The notes beneath the pieces were generated by a model. The model made no database searches. It saw only the letters and a program-made list of their open reading frames with translations, and was not told the DNA's origin. Positions 25,123 through 32,858 of a stretch of 64,000 bases of DNA are shown here, piece after piece (within the stretch, counting starts at the first letter, position 1; each line of letters opens with the position of its first letter). This stretch comes from Saprospira grandis str. Lewin (GTDB lineage Bacteria > Bacteroidota > Bacteroidia > Chitinophagales > Saprospiraceae). The DNA is taken from the NCBI RefSeq assembly GCF_000250635.1, contig NC_016940.1, forward strand, positions 1,480,995 through 1,544,994, in the 5' to 3' direction. Position numbers and translations under genes: made by a program.

Positions 25123-25138
25123 TTTCGCAGCTCGCTGC

Positions 25139-25290
25139 TTTTTTGGGGCCTCCGCCTCGCTGCGCTCGTCGGCGCTACGTTTCGCAGCTCGCTATTCGCT
25201 CGGCCCTGCGGCAGCTTTGCTGCCTGGGTCTGGCCTAACGGCCACTGCTGCACATCGCTAGGCCTGCGGCCCTTCGGGCCTGCAAAACCG
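25139..25290 (-). repeat. Family 1 intergenic element, subtype 2
   Basis: Plus strand begins TTTTTTGGGGCCTCCGCC, palindrome GCCTCGCTGCGCTCGTCGGC, core GCTCGCTATTCGCTCGGCCC, linker CACTGCTGCACATCGCTAGG, ends GGCCCTTCGGGCCTGC. The rest of 24968-25436 is AT-rich. Confidence 0.88.
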
Positions 25291-25436
25291 AAAAAATGGA
25301 CCAAGGCCAGCTGCTTTTTAAAAGCATTCTAAAAAAGGCTTCCTCTTCCCAGCAAAAAAGACTAAATTAAAGGCTGCCAAGCAGTTGGGGGCAAGCCCCT
25401 CAACATACATTTACTACCTAATCAAGACATTACATT

Positions 25437-26513
25437 ATGGCCGAAAATACCTTAAGCCTAGAGCTGCTGCCTTCTTTAAAGAAAGCAGAGTACGAAAAGC
25501 TCTTTAAGAAAATGCCCCTTTGGAAAAAAGCCAGTGCGGTTATTTTTCTACAAGACTACCGCCTAGCCGGCAAAAAAACGACCCTAGCGGTCCCTTACAG
25601 AAAGCTCCCCGAAATGGTTGAAGCCTTCAAGAACCTTAAAAAAGAGGGCTTCCACCCTATCAAAAAAACGGCCGCCGCTAGCTTTAGCCTAGCACCCTCT
25701 GCCGATGGCTTTTTGGCCAAAGTAGATATCAAAAAAGGGGGCATGAGCAGCGAGCTGATTCAAAACAAAATGGCCGAAGCCTTTGGCAAACTAGGCATTA
25801 CCCTAGAGTTTAATGCCCCAGAAGAAGAAGGAAGCGCTATTGCGGAGGAAAGTAGCGAGCTAGCCCCCTGGCAAGAGCATTTGGCCAGTATCAAAGGAGA
25901 GTGGTTGCCCGCAGTCAAAGCAGGAACAATAACTGCCGAACAAATCGCAGCCATGCAAGCGGCCCAAAAAGAACTAGTCCAAGAGGCCGACCCCAATGCA
26001 AAAAGTTTGCTGCCCAAGTTAGAGCAACTCCTAGCCGCCGCTAATAAAAACACCGCCACAGAAAGCGATAATGAACTCGCTATTTTGGCCCAAAAAATTG
26101 AACGCCTTACCGAAGAAACCAAGAAAACGGTATTGGGCCAACTCAAAGCCAATAAAGCTACGGATAAGGACCTAGACACTATCCAACGTCTAGAAGATAA
26201 TATCCAGGCTTTTCTCAAAGCTTATGAACAAGCTACAGCAGAAGAAAAAGCCAGCCTAGCCAAAAAAGCCGAAAATATTCGGAGCAAACTCTTGCCCCAA
26301 GCCCAAACCCTAAAGGAAAAAGTGAAAGCTCAGGCACCTAGCCAAGCCGAAGCCCAAGCTGCCGAAGCCGATTTTTCTGCCCGCCTAGAAGAACTAGAGG
26401 CCCTTATCGCCGCTAAAGAAGCTGAGCTAAAAGCAGCAGAAAAAGCCCTAGAGGAAAAACCTGAACCCGAGCCCCTGCCCTCAGGTGCCGATTTTCTTAG
26501 CTTCCTCTTTTAA
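25437..26513 (+). CDS. Uncharacterised Ala/Glu/Lys-rich protein
   Basis: 358 residues, no signal or membrane helix. The first 130 residues look folded (KASAVIFLQDYRLAGKKTTL; YRKLPEMVEAFKNLKKEGF). The rest is helical and coiled-coil-like, rich in Ala, Glu and Lys, with a Pro/Glu end (EKPEPEPLPSGADFLSFLF). I do not recognise the family. It is followed after 25 bp by another unknown gene and then a TPR protein, all plus strand, so they may form one unit. Confidence 0.6.
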   Translation: MAENTLSLELLPSLKKAEYEKLFKKMPLWKKASAVIFLQDYRLAGKKTTLAVPYRKLPEMVEAFKNLKKEGFHPIKKTAAASFSLAPSADGFLAKVDIKKGGMSSELIQNKMAEAFGKLGITLEFNAPEEEGSAIAEESSELAPWQEHLASIKGEWLPAVKAGTITAEQIAAMQAAQKELVQEADPNAKSLLPKLEQLLAAANKNTATESDNELAILAQKIERLTEETKKTVLGQLKANKATDKDLDTIQRLEDNIQAFLKAYEQATAEEKASLAKKAENIRSKLLPQAQTLKEKVKAQAPSQAEAQAAEADFSARLEELEALIAAKEAELKAAEKALEEKPEPEPLPSGADFLSFLF

Positions 26514-26538
26514 TTCACTCCTTTTAAACTAAAAAATT

Positions 26539-27912
26539 ATGGGTTTCGGAGATTTTTTGTCTAAAGTCCAAGAAGGCCGCAAGGTCCTCGAATCGGTCCA
26601 GAATGAATTGGGCCAGCGCAAAGCGCAAACAGAACAACCAAAATCAAAAAAGAAAGCAGCCGATTTATTGGGCCGCCTAGACCTTATCCTAGAAAAGGCC
26701 GATAAAATTGAGCGAGAAGGCGTTGATGTAACTGACCTGCTCCAAATTGGTAGCGAAATCGCTAAGAATAGTGGCAACGAAAAGGTCCGCCAAGTTGCCG
26801 AATCAGTTAGTCAAGTTACTGCTGATGGTAAAGTTGATACCGAAGAATTGGTCCGCGAAGGCCTAGAAACAGTAGCCAATAATACCGATAACGAACTGCT
26901 CGACGAGCTCTCTGAACGAGCTGGCGACATCTTAGAAGATGGCAAAATTGATAAAGATGAGCTTATTGCTGAAGGCCTAGACGCCATTGGCGAGCATTCG
27001 GGCAATGATAAGATTAAGAGTATTGCCGAGGCCGCCAAAGCTGTTTTGGAAGATGGCAAAACCGACCTAGGAGAAATCTTGGGCGTTAGCGCTGATGTAT
27101 TCAAAGAAGAAATTGAAAAGGCTGGCCTAAGCGATTTGGTCAAAGAAGCCTCTGATATTTTTGATGGCGTAAGCAGCCTCGATGAGTTTTTGGAAAGAGG
27201 AAAGGCCGAGCTCAAACGCCTAGCCGAATTAGCCGCCAAAGCCCTTTTGGACCAATTCATCAACAGCTTCCTCAATCAGGGCATTAGCAAGGAGTTTTTG
27301 CATCTGCAGCATACACCGCCTCGCCAAAAATGGGGCCGTCTGTCTATGGGCATGTCTATGGATATTCGCCTATCGGGAACCCTTTCGGGCCGTTTTACTG
27401 GCTCTGAGGTAGAAATCAATAGCCAACTGAGCAGCTCTGCCTGGGCCCAAGGCGACCTAGAGCTAGATTGCGGCTTTACTATTCCGGTCATTAAGAAAAA
27501 AGTAGAGGGGCATGCCAAAGCAAATGTAAGTGGACAGCTCGACTGCCAAGCAGATGCTAAGGTGACTTTGGGCCTAAAGGATAAGAGTCTAGTAGGAAAA
27601 CTTTATCCCACCACTGTAACGACCCAGCATGATATGCTACTCAAAGTAGAGATTCCGGGCTATATCGTCAGTCTATGGAATGGCGCCGCCTCTTGGTCTT
27701 TTGGTTATCTCGACCCCATTGATGCTTTCTTTACGCATAAATTGGGCAAATACGAGCTGCTCCAATTGCAGGTGCCTGGCTATGAAACGAGCTTCTCTAT
27801 GCAAAGCCTCAGCTTTACACATGGCCCCAAAGGCGACTTTAAGATTGAGCCCGGCAAGGATGTCGCGCCCATGATCCAGAAGTTTGAGCAATACCTGCCA
27901 TGGAATAACTAG
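26539..27912 (+). CDS. Uncharacterised protein with 38-residue acidic repeats and a beta-rich C-terminal domain
   Basis: 457 residues, no signal. Residues about 55-185 hold three to four copies of a 38-residue helical repeat, each with a DGK-DxxEL loop: TADGKVDTEELV, LEDGKIDKDELI, LEDGKTDLGEIL. The spacing between the first two is exactly 38, and the loops resemble half EF-hands. The C-terminal 190 residues are rich in alternating hydrophobic and polar residues (beta), with DIRLSGTLSGRF and VPGYETSFSMQSLSF. Function not recognised. Confidence 0.65.
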   Translation: MGFGDFLSKVQEGRKVLESVQNELGQRKAQTEQPKSKKKAADLLGRLDLILEKADKIEREGVDVTDLLQIGSEIAKNSGNEKVRQVAESVSQVTADGKVDTEELVREGLETVANNTDNELLDELSERAGDILEDGKIDKDELIAEGLDAIGEHSGNDKIKSIAEAAKAVLEDGKTDLGEILGVSADVFKEEIEKAGLSDLVKEASDIFDGVSSLDEFLERGKAELKRLAELAAKALLDQFINSFLNQGISKEFLHLQHTPPRQKWGRLSMGMSMDIRLSGTLSGRFTGSEVEINSQLSSSAWAQGDLELDCGFTIPVIKKKVEGHAKANVSGQLDCQADAKVTLGLKDKSLVGKLYPTTVTTQHDMLLKVEIPGYIVSLWNGAASWSFGYLDPIDAFFTHKLGKYELLQLQVPGYETSFSMQSLSFTHGPKGDFKIEPGKDVAPMIQKFEQYLPWNN

Positions 27913-27929
27913 CCTATTGCTTTGTCTTT

Positions 27930-27951
27930 AGGCTGGGGCTTTCCCCAGCCT
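27930..27951. terminator. Hairpin after the 26539 gene
   Basis: AGGCTGGGG-CTTT-CCCCAGCCT, a perfect 9-bp stem 18 bp past the stop. It lacks a T-run, so its strength as a terminator is uncertain. Confidence 0.5.
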
Positions 27952-27953
27952 AT

Positions 27954-28083
27954 CGGCCTAGCGATGTGCAGCAGTGGCCCGCAGGGCCAGACCAAAGCGC
28001 TTTAGCGCTGCAGGGCCGAGCGAACAGCGAGCTGCGCAACGTAGCGCCGCAAGGCCGCAGGCCGCAGCGGAGGCCCCAAAAAA
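27954..28083 (+). repeat. Family 1 intergenic element, subtype 2
   Basis: CGGCCTAGCGATGTGCAGCA start, GGCCCGCAGGGCC and AGCGCTTTAGCGCT palindromes, core GGGCCGAGCGAACAGCGAGC, end GGAGGCCCCAAAAAA, 29 bp before the TPR gene start. Confidence 0.9.
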
Positions 28084-28111
28084 TAAATTATCAACAGAAG
28101 AAAACGGAGAT

Positions 28112-29809
28112 ATGTCAATGCCAGAACTGCTGCAAGCTTTAGCCGAAGCGCGGCAAAGTGGAAAGCCTGATGAATTGAATGAGTTGGCCAGAGCGGCCAT
28201 TATTGCAGAACCTGCCGTAGATTTGGGTTATTATTGTTTGGCCGAAGCCCTCTTTTTGGCCGAGCAGTACCAAAATGCGGAAATTGCCTTGGCCAAAGCC
28301 ATTGAGTTGGCCCCCGAAAAAGCCAGTTATTTGCTGCGCATGGCCAGCTATAAGGATGTTCAGGGACAGGCGGCGGCCGCAAGGATTTTATATGATAAAG
28401 CCCTTGCTTTGGAGCCCAAAAATTGGCGGGCGCTTTTAGGTTTAGCCCATTATCAGTTGTTTGAGGCCCAAAATGTAGAGCGTGCCATTGAGTATTTGAA
28501 TCAGGCGGAGCCTTCTGCTTTGGAAGAGCCCGATTTCTTGCGCCTCAAGGCCAAGACCTTGCTCAATATGGCCCAATTGGAAGAAGCTTTGGAGCTAATT
28601 GAGCGCTTGTTGGAGAAATCAGCTGATGAGGGCGCGCTTACGCTTAAGCTCAATGCTTTAATGATGCAGGCAGCCCCTTCTTTTAAGGAAATTAGCCTTA
28701 CTTATAAAGCTTTGATTCAGGCGGCGGCGCAGCCCCTACCCTATTGGGTGGGTTTGGCCAATTACCTTTTAGCCGAAGAACAATATAGTCAGGCCGAAAA
28801 GGCCTTCAGAAAGGCTTTGGCCATGGCTCCCGCTCAGGAACAGTATGCGCTCAAAGGCTTGTTGGCGATCTGTTTACAGGCCCAAGGCCAATATGCCGAG
28901 GCCCTGAACATTTATCAGAAAATGGAGCAGGAACAGCCTGAAGATGAGGAAATTTACATCCAGAAGTCGCTCTTATTTGCCGCTCAAGATGAGTTTGGAC
29001 AAGCCGCAGCTGCTTTGGAGAAAGTGATTGCCTTGAGTACGGGCATGCCTGCTTTAGAATGGAAGTTTAAGCGGGGACTTTATTTGCTGGAAGCTGGAGA
29101 CTATGCTCCAGCCAAAGCCATCTTTGAAGCCCTTTTGCAAGAACCGCTCTACGCTCGAGAAGCCGCTTTTGCCCTAGGCAAATGCCTGCACTTGATGGGA
29201 GATGCAAAAGCGGCTTTTGCCCAATTGCAAGCGGCCCAAAAGGCCAAAAGTCGCAAGGCCAAAGATTATTTGCAAACGCATTTTGAGGCCGAGCTCAAAG
29301 CATTGGAGGCCGCACTTTTGGCCCAGCGAGCAGCTTGGGCGGCAGAAAATGCAAAATCGCCCTTTTTGGCGGCTCATTTTGGCCAATTGGGCCGTTTTGA
29401 TCCCAAGCAAAACCGTTTGGACCCCAAACTACCCGCTGATGTGCAAAATATGCTCAAAGAGCGCTTGGCCGATATTAGCCTCTTGCTTTCTGCAGAGGGT
29501 GTACTCTTGCTCAACCCCATGGAAGAGCGAGCAATTCGGGCCAATTACCGCATTTTGGAAGAAGAAAAAGGCCGCTTATTGATGGAGCTTTACCCCTTGG
29601 ATGGCTCACCCAATTTGATCTTCTTGCTTAGAGAAAGAGGCCCTGGCCGCCTTTCTGTAGAATGGCAAAAAGCTGGAGCCGAAGAAGTGCATTTTCAGCT
29701 TTCAACGAAGCCCAAAAGTAGTGATATGAAGGTCTTTAAGCGCTTTTGCAAAGCTAGCGACTTTGATTATCTGGGCGCAAAATATGCCGCCTGGAAAAAG
29801 TATTTATAG
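28112..29809 (+). CDS. TPR-repeat protein
   Basis: 565 residues from ATG 28112; the frame to 27974 is only readthrough of a Family 1 repeat. GGAG lies just upstream and would suit ATG 28118 equally well. At least eight TPR pairs fill residues 1-400 (CLAEALFLAEQYQNAEIALA; ANYLLAEEQYSQAEKAFRKA; GQYAEALNIYQKM). The C-terminal 120 residues are a separate alpha/beta part (NYRILEEEKGRLLMELYPLD). Cytoplasmic scaffold role is likely; partners unknown. Confidence 0.82.
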   Translation: MSMPELLQALAEARQSGKPDELNELARAAIIAEPAVDLGYYCLAEALFLAEQYQNAEIALAKAIELAPEKASYLLRMASYKDVQGQAAAARILYDKALALEPKNWRALLGLAHYQLFEAQNVERAIEYLNQAEPSALEEPDFLRLKAKTLLNMAQLEEALELIERLLEKSADEGALTLKLNALMMQAAPSFKEISLTYKALIQAAAQPLPYWVGLANYLLAEEQYSQAEKAFRKALAMAPAQEQYALKGLLAICLQAQGQYAEALNIYQKMEQEQPEDEEIYIQKSLLFAAQDEFGQAAAALEKVIALSTGMPALEWKFKRGLYLLEAGDYAPAKAIFEALLQEPLYAREAAFALGKCLHLMGDAKAAFAQLQAAQKAKSRKAKDYLQTHFEAELKALEAALLAQRAAWAAENAKSPFLAAHFGQLGRFDPKQNRLDPKLPADVQNMLKERLADISLLLSAEGVLLLNPMEERAIRANYRILEEEKGRLLMELYPLDGSPNLIFLLRERGPGRLSVEWQKAGAEEVHFQLSTKPKSSDMKVFKRFCKASDFDYLGAKYAAWKKYL

Positions 29810-29828
29810 CCTGACACAATAAGGACCA

Positions 29829-29864
29829 AAAAGGCCCCACTCCAAATTTGGAGCGGGGCCTTTC
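29829..29864. terminator. Bidirectional terminator between the TPR gene and lysS
   Basis: AAAGGCCCC and GGGGCCTTT pair, with CTCC/GGAG inside, and A and T runs on the two sides. It serves both convergent genes. Confidence 0.85.
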
Positions 29865-29885
29865 TTATGCAAGAGCTTAAATGAA

Positions 29886-31523
29886 CTAAGCTTCTTCTTG
29901 TCCTTCTGTTTTCTTCTTGATCGCACGCATTTGTGGGAAGAAGAGCACTTCTTGAATAGAGGTTTGGTCGGTCATCAACATCACTAGGCGGTCGATACCA
30001 ATACCCAAACCAGAACAAGGAGGCATACCGTATTCTAGGGCACGGAGGAAGTCCTCATCCATGGCCATGGCTTCTTCGTCTCCTCTTTCGGCTAGGCGAA
30101 GTTGGTCCTCAAAGCGGCGGCGCTGATCGATAGGATCATTCAACTCGGTGTAGGCATTGGCAATTTCTTTGCCCATGACAAAGAGCTCGAAGCGCTCGAC
30201 GAGTCCCTCTTCACTGCGGTGTTTTTTGGCCAAAGGGGTCATCTCGATTGGATAATCGGTGATGAAGGTAGGCTGAATAAGATGGGGCTCGGTGGTTTCG
30301 CCAAAGACCTCATCAATGAGTTTAGCGCGGCCCATGCTGGCATCTACATCAATATGTAGTTCCTTACAAAGGGCAAAGATTTCCGTTTCGCTCATATTGC
30401 GTAGGTTATGGCCACTATGCTTCTCAATTGCATCATAAATGCTGAGCTTCTCAAATGGTCCAGCAAAATTTACTTCATGTGTAGTAAATTCTTTGCCATG
30501 CTGCTTACGGATCTTAATGCTGCTGCTACCATGAACAGCAAGGCAGATTTTCTCAAAGAGTTGCTCCACCATCTGCATCATCCAAATGTAGTCCTTATAG
30601 GCCACATAAATCTCCATAGAGGTAAACTCGGGGTTGTGGGTCCGGTCCATCCCTTCATTGCGGAACATTTTGCCGATTTCATAAACTCCATCAAAGCCAG
30701 CCACAATGAGGCGCTTGAGATAAAGTTCATTGGCAATACGCAAATAGAGATCCTCATCCAAGGTATTGTGATGCGTCTCAAAAGGACGAGCGGCGGCACC
30801 ACCATGCACAGCTTGCAAAATGGGCGTTTCTACTTCCAACCAGCCTTGAGCATCAAAGAAATGGCGCATTTCACGAACCACCTTAGAGCGGGTCAAGAAA
30901 ATCTCTTTGTATTGTGGATTAACGGTAAGGTCCACATAACGCATCCGATAGCGCTGTTCGGCATCGGTAAAAGCATCATGTACATTGCCTTCATTATCCG
31001 TTTTTACGATAGGCAGGTTGCGGATGGCCTTGCCCAAAAAGGTAAACTCTTCTACATGAATAGAAAGGGTACCCGTTTTGGTATAAAAAGCATAGCCCTC
31101 AATGCCCACATAATCGCCAATATCGAGCAATTTTTTAAAGACCTTATTATAGAGATCTTTATTGTCTTCAGGGCAAACTTCGTCGCGGCTAATATAAAAC
31201 TGAATACGTCCGCTGCTGTCTTGGAGTTCGGCAAAGCTAGCCTTTCCCATTACCCGTTTAGACATTAGGCGGCCGCTTAGGCGGACCTTTTTAAAGTCCT
31301 CGGCCTTTTCCTCGCTAAAGTTTTCGCTTACCTCTTTGGCCAGGTGGCTGACCTCAAAGGCCTCGGCGGGATAAGGGTTAATCTTGAGTTCCACCATTTT
31401 TCTCAAATTGGTGATGCGCTGTCGCTCCATTTCATTGAGCTTGCGGCCGCCTAATTGGCCAGCCTCCAGCAATTGGTCGAGCTCTTCTAGCCAGGCTTGG
31501 CTAGCTTGTTCCGTTAAAGCCAT
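29886..31523 (-). CDS. lysS: Lysyl-tRNA synthetase, class II
   Basis: 545 residues. The N-terminal OB-fold anticodon domain is at about 75-185 (SGRLMSKRVMGKASFAELQD). Class II motifs follow: motif 2 FRNEGMDRTHNPEFTSMEIY near residue 285, and motif 3 GLGIGIDRLVMLMTDQTSIQ near residue 510. It is about 40 residues longer than E. coli LysS, at the N-terminus. It charges tRNA-Lys. Convergent with the TPR gene; its upstream gap holds two Family 1 copies. Confidence 0.96.
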   Translation of the reverse strand: MALTEQASQAWLEELDQLLEAGQLGGRKLNEMERQRITNLRKMVELKINPYPAEAFEVSHLAKEVSENFSEEKAEDFKKVRLSGRLMSKRVMGKASFAELQDSSGRIQFYISRDEVCPEDNKDLYNKVFKKLLDIGDYVGIEGYAFYTKTGTLSIHVEEFTFLGKAIRNLPIVKTDNEGNVHDAFTDAEQRYRMRYVDLTVNPQYKEIFLTRSKVVREMRHFFDAQGWLEVETPILQAVHGGAAARPFETHHNTLDEDLYLRIANELYLKRLIVAGFDGVYEIGKMFRNEGMDRTHNPEFTSMEIYVAYKDYIWMMQMVEQLFEKICLAVHGSSSIKIRKQHGKEFTTHEVNFAGPFEKLSIYDAIEKHSGHNLRNMSETEIFALCKELHIDVDASMGRAKLIDEVFGETTEPHLIQPTFITDYPIEMTPLAKKHRSEEGLVERFELFVMGKEIANAYTELNDPIDQRRRFEDQLRLAERGDEEAMAMDEDFLRALEYGMPPCSGLGIGIDRLVMLMTDQTSIQEVLFFPQMRAIKKKTEGQEEA

Positions 31524-31572
31524 TTTACTGCTTACGTTTTATAAAAATTCAATCAATGTACAATTCTTCTTG

Positions 31573-31715
31573 TTTTGGGGCCTCCTGCCTACGGCAGGCG
31601 CTACGTTACGCAGCTCGCTTTTCGCTCGGCCCTTCGTCGCTTCGCTCCTTGGTCTGGCCTTCGGCCACTGCTCCACATCGCTAGGCCGAGCGGCCGCCTG
31701 CGGCGGCCTTTTTTG
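31573..31715 (-). repeat. Family 1 intergenic element, subtype 2 (left of an inverted pair)
   Basis: Plus strand starts TTTTGGGGCCTCCTGCCTAC, palindromes CTGCCTACGGCAG, GGCCTTCGGCC, GCCGCCTGCGGCGGC. CCCCAAAA end faces the lysS start. Confidence 0.88.
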
Positions 31716-31722
31716 GTCCAGA

Positions 31723-31861
31723 AAGGCGCGAAGCGCCTTGGCTTAGCTGCCTAGAGGGGAGCCCGCAGGGCTAGACCCAGCCGCCAAAGGCGGCGCAGGG
31801 CCGAGCAGACTTGCGAGCCCGGCAGGGAGCGGCCCGCCCTTTGGGCGGGCAAGCCCCAAAT
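31723..31861 (+). repeat. Family 1 intergenic element (right of an inverted pair)
   Basis: GGCGCGAAGCGCC, GCCGCCAAAGGCGGC, core GGGCCGAGCAGACTTGCGAG, GCCCGCCCTTTGGGCGGGC, end AAGCCCCAAA 3 bp from the metF stop. With the copy at 31573 it fills the whole lysS-metF gap. Confidence 0.85.
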
Positions 31862-31863
31862 CA

Positions 31864-32820
31864 TTATACAACATGTTCGGCAATCGATTTAATGGTATCG
31901 ACATCGCCCATGGTATAATAGTGCAGGCAGGGAACGCCTGCGGCTTTGAGTTCTTTAGACTGCATGACGCACCACTCTATGCCTACTTGGCGACGAGCTT
32001 CGGCATCTTTGGCGGCCATCATCGCTTTGGCTAAATCATCGGGCAAATCAATAAAGAAATGCCGAGGGATAGCGCTCAGCTGATACTTTTTGGTAATGGG
32101 TTTTAGGCCGGGTACAATAGGCACATCAATGCCTGCGGCCCGACATTTATCGACAAAATCAAAGTACTTTTGGTTATCAAAAAACATTTGGGTGACGATA
32201 TAATCGGCTCCAGCTTCTACCTTTTGTTTCAGGAAATGCAGGTCCATATCGAGATTTGGGGCCTCAAAATGTTTTTCGGGATAACCCGCTACGCCAATGC
32301 AGAAAGAAGAGGCCTGCGCATCCATGAGGGTACTATCGAGATAGTGGCCTTCATTCATATTTTGGACCTGTTTGACCAGGTCTAGGGCATAGGCATGACC
32401 GCCTTCTTCGGGCATAAACTTAGTTTCAAACTTGCGGGGGTCACCACGGAGGACCAGCACATTATCGACCCCTAAAAACATGAGGTCAATCAGGGCATTT
32501 TCGGTCTCATCGGCGGTAAAGCCACCACAAATCAGGTGTGGGACAGCATCTACGCCATAGCGGTTCATGATGGCCGCACAAATGCCCACGGTGCCGGGGC
32601 GTTTGCGGATAGCGGTTTTCTCATAATAGCCGCTGGGGCGTCTTTTGTAGATAAACTCCTCACGGTGATAAGTTACATCAATAAAAGGAGGTTTAAACTC
32701 CATCAGTGGGTCCAAGGTGTCAAAAATTCCTTGGATGCCCCCTCCTTTCAGAGGGGGAAGGATTTCGAAAGAAATCAGGCTTTGGCCCTCCGCTTGGCGG
32801 AAGTGTTCGCTTACTTTCAT
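31864..32820 (-). CDS. metF: 5,10-methylenetetrahydrofolate reductase
   Basis: 318 residues. Family signatures: LISFEILPPLKGGGI near residue 15 with the catalytic Glu, VTYHREE, GICAAIMNRYGVDAVPHLIC, VLVLRGDPRKFE, and ADYIVTQMFFDNQKYFDFVD. The enzyme reduces methylene-THF to methyl-THF for methionine synthesis, FAD-dependent, cytoplasmic. Length is slightly above E. coli MetF (296). It begins 38 bp past the ileS stop and may be co-transcribed with it. Confidence 0.95.
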   Translation of the reverse strand: MKVSEHFRQAEGQSLISFEILPPLKGGGIQGIFDTLDPLMEFKPPFIDVTYHREEFIYKRRPSGYYEKTAIRKRPGTVGICAAIMNRYGVDAVPHLICGGFTADETENALIDLMFLGVDNVLVLRGDPRKFETKFMPEEGGHAYALDLVKQVQNMNEGHYLDSTLMDAQASSFCIGVAGYPEKHFEAPNLDMDLHFLKQKVEAGADYIVTQMFFDNQKYFDFVDKCRAAGIDVPIVPGLKPITKKYQLSAIPRHFFIDLPDDLAKAMMAAKDAEARRQVGIEWCVMQSKELKAAGVPCLHYYTMGDVDTIKSIAEHVV

Positions 32821-32858
32821 ACTGTTCGTGGGCTCTAATGAGCATTGGGGCCTGCGGT

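Noticed and set aside
25437-26513. Phage or injection-system structural protein
   Set aside because: No tail, sheath or baseplate gene nearby and no recognisable motif.
30408-31268. 286-residue plus-strand ORF opposite lysS
   Set aside because: Antisense to the conserved LysS core; length follows from codon use.
32170-32838. Plus-strand ORFs opposite metF
   Set aside because: Shadows of the metF reading frame, with no independent motif.
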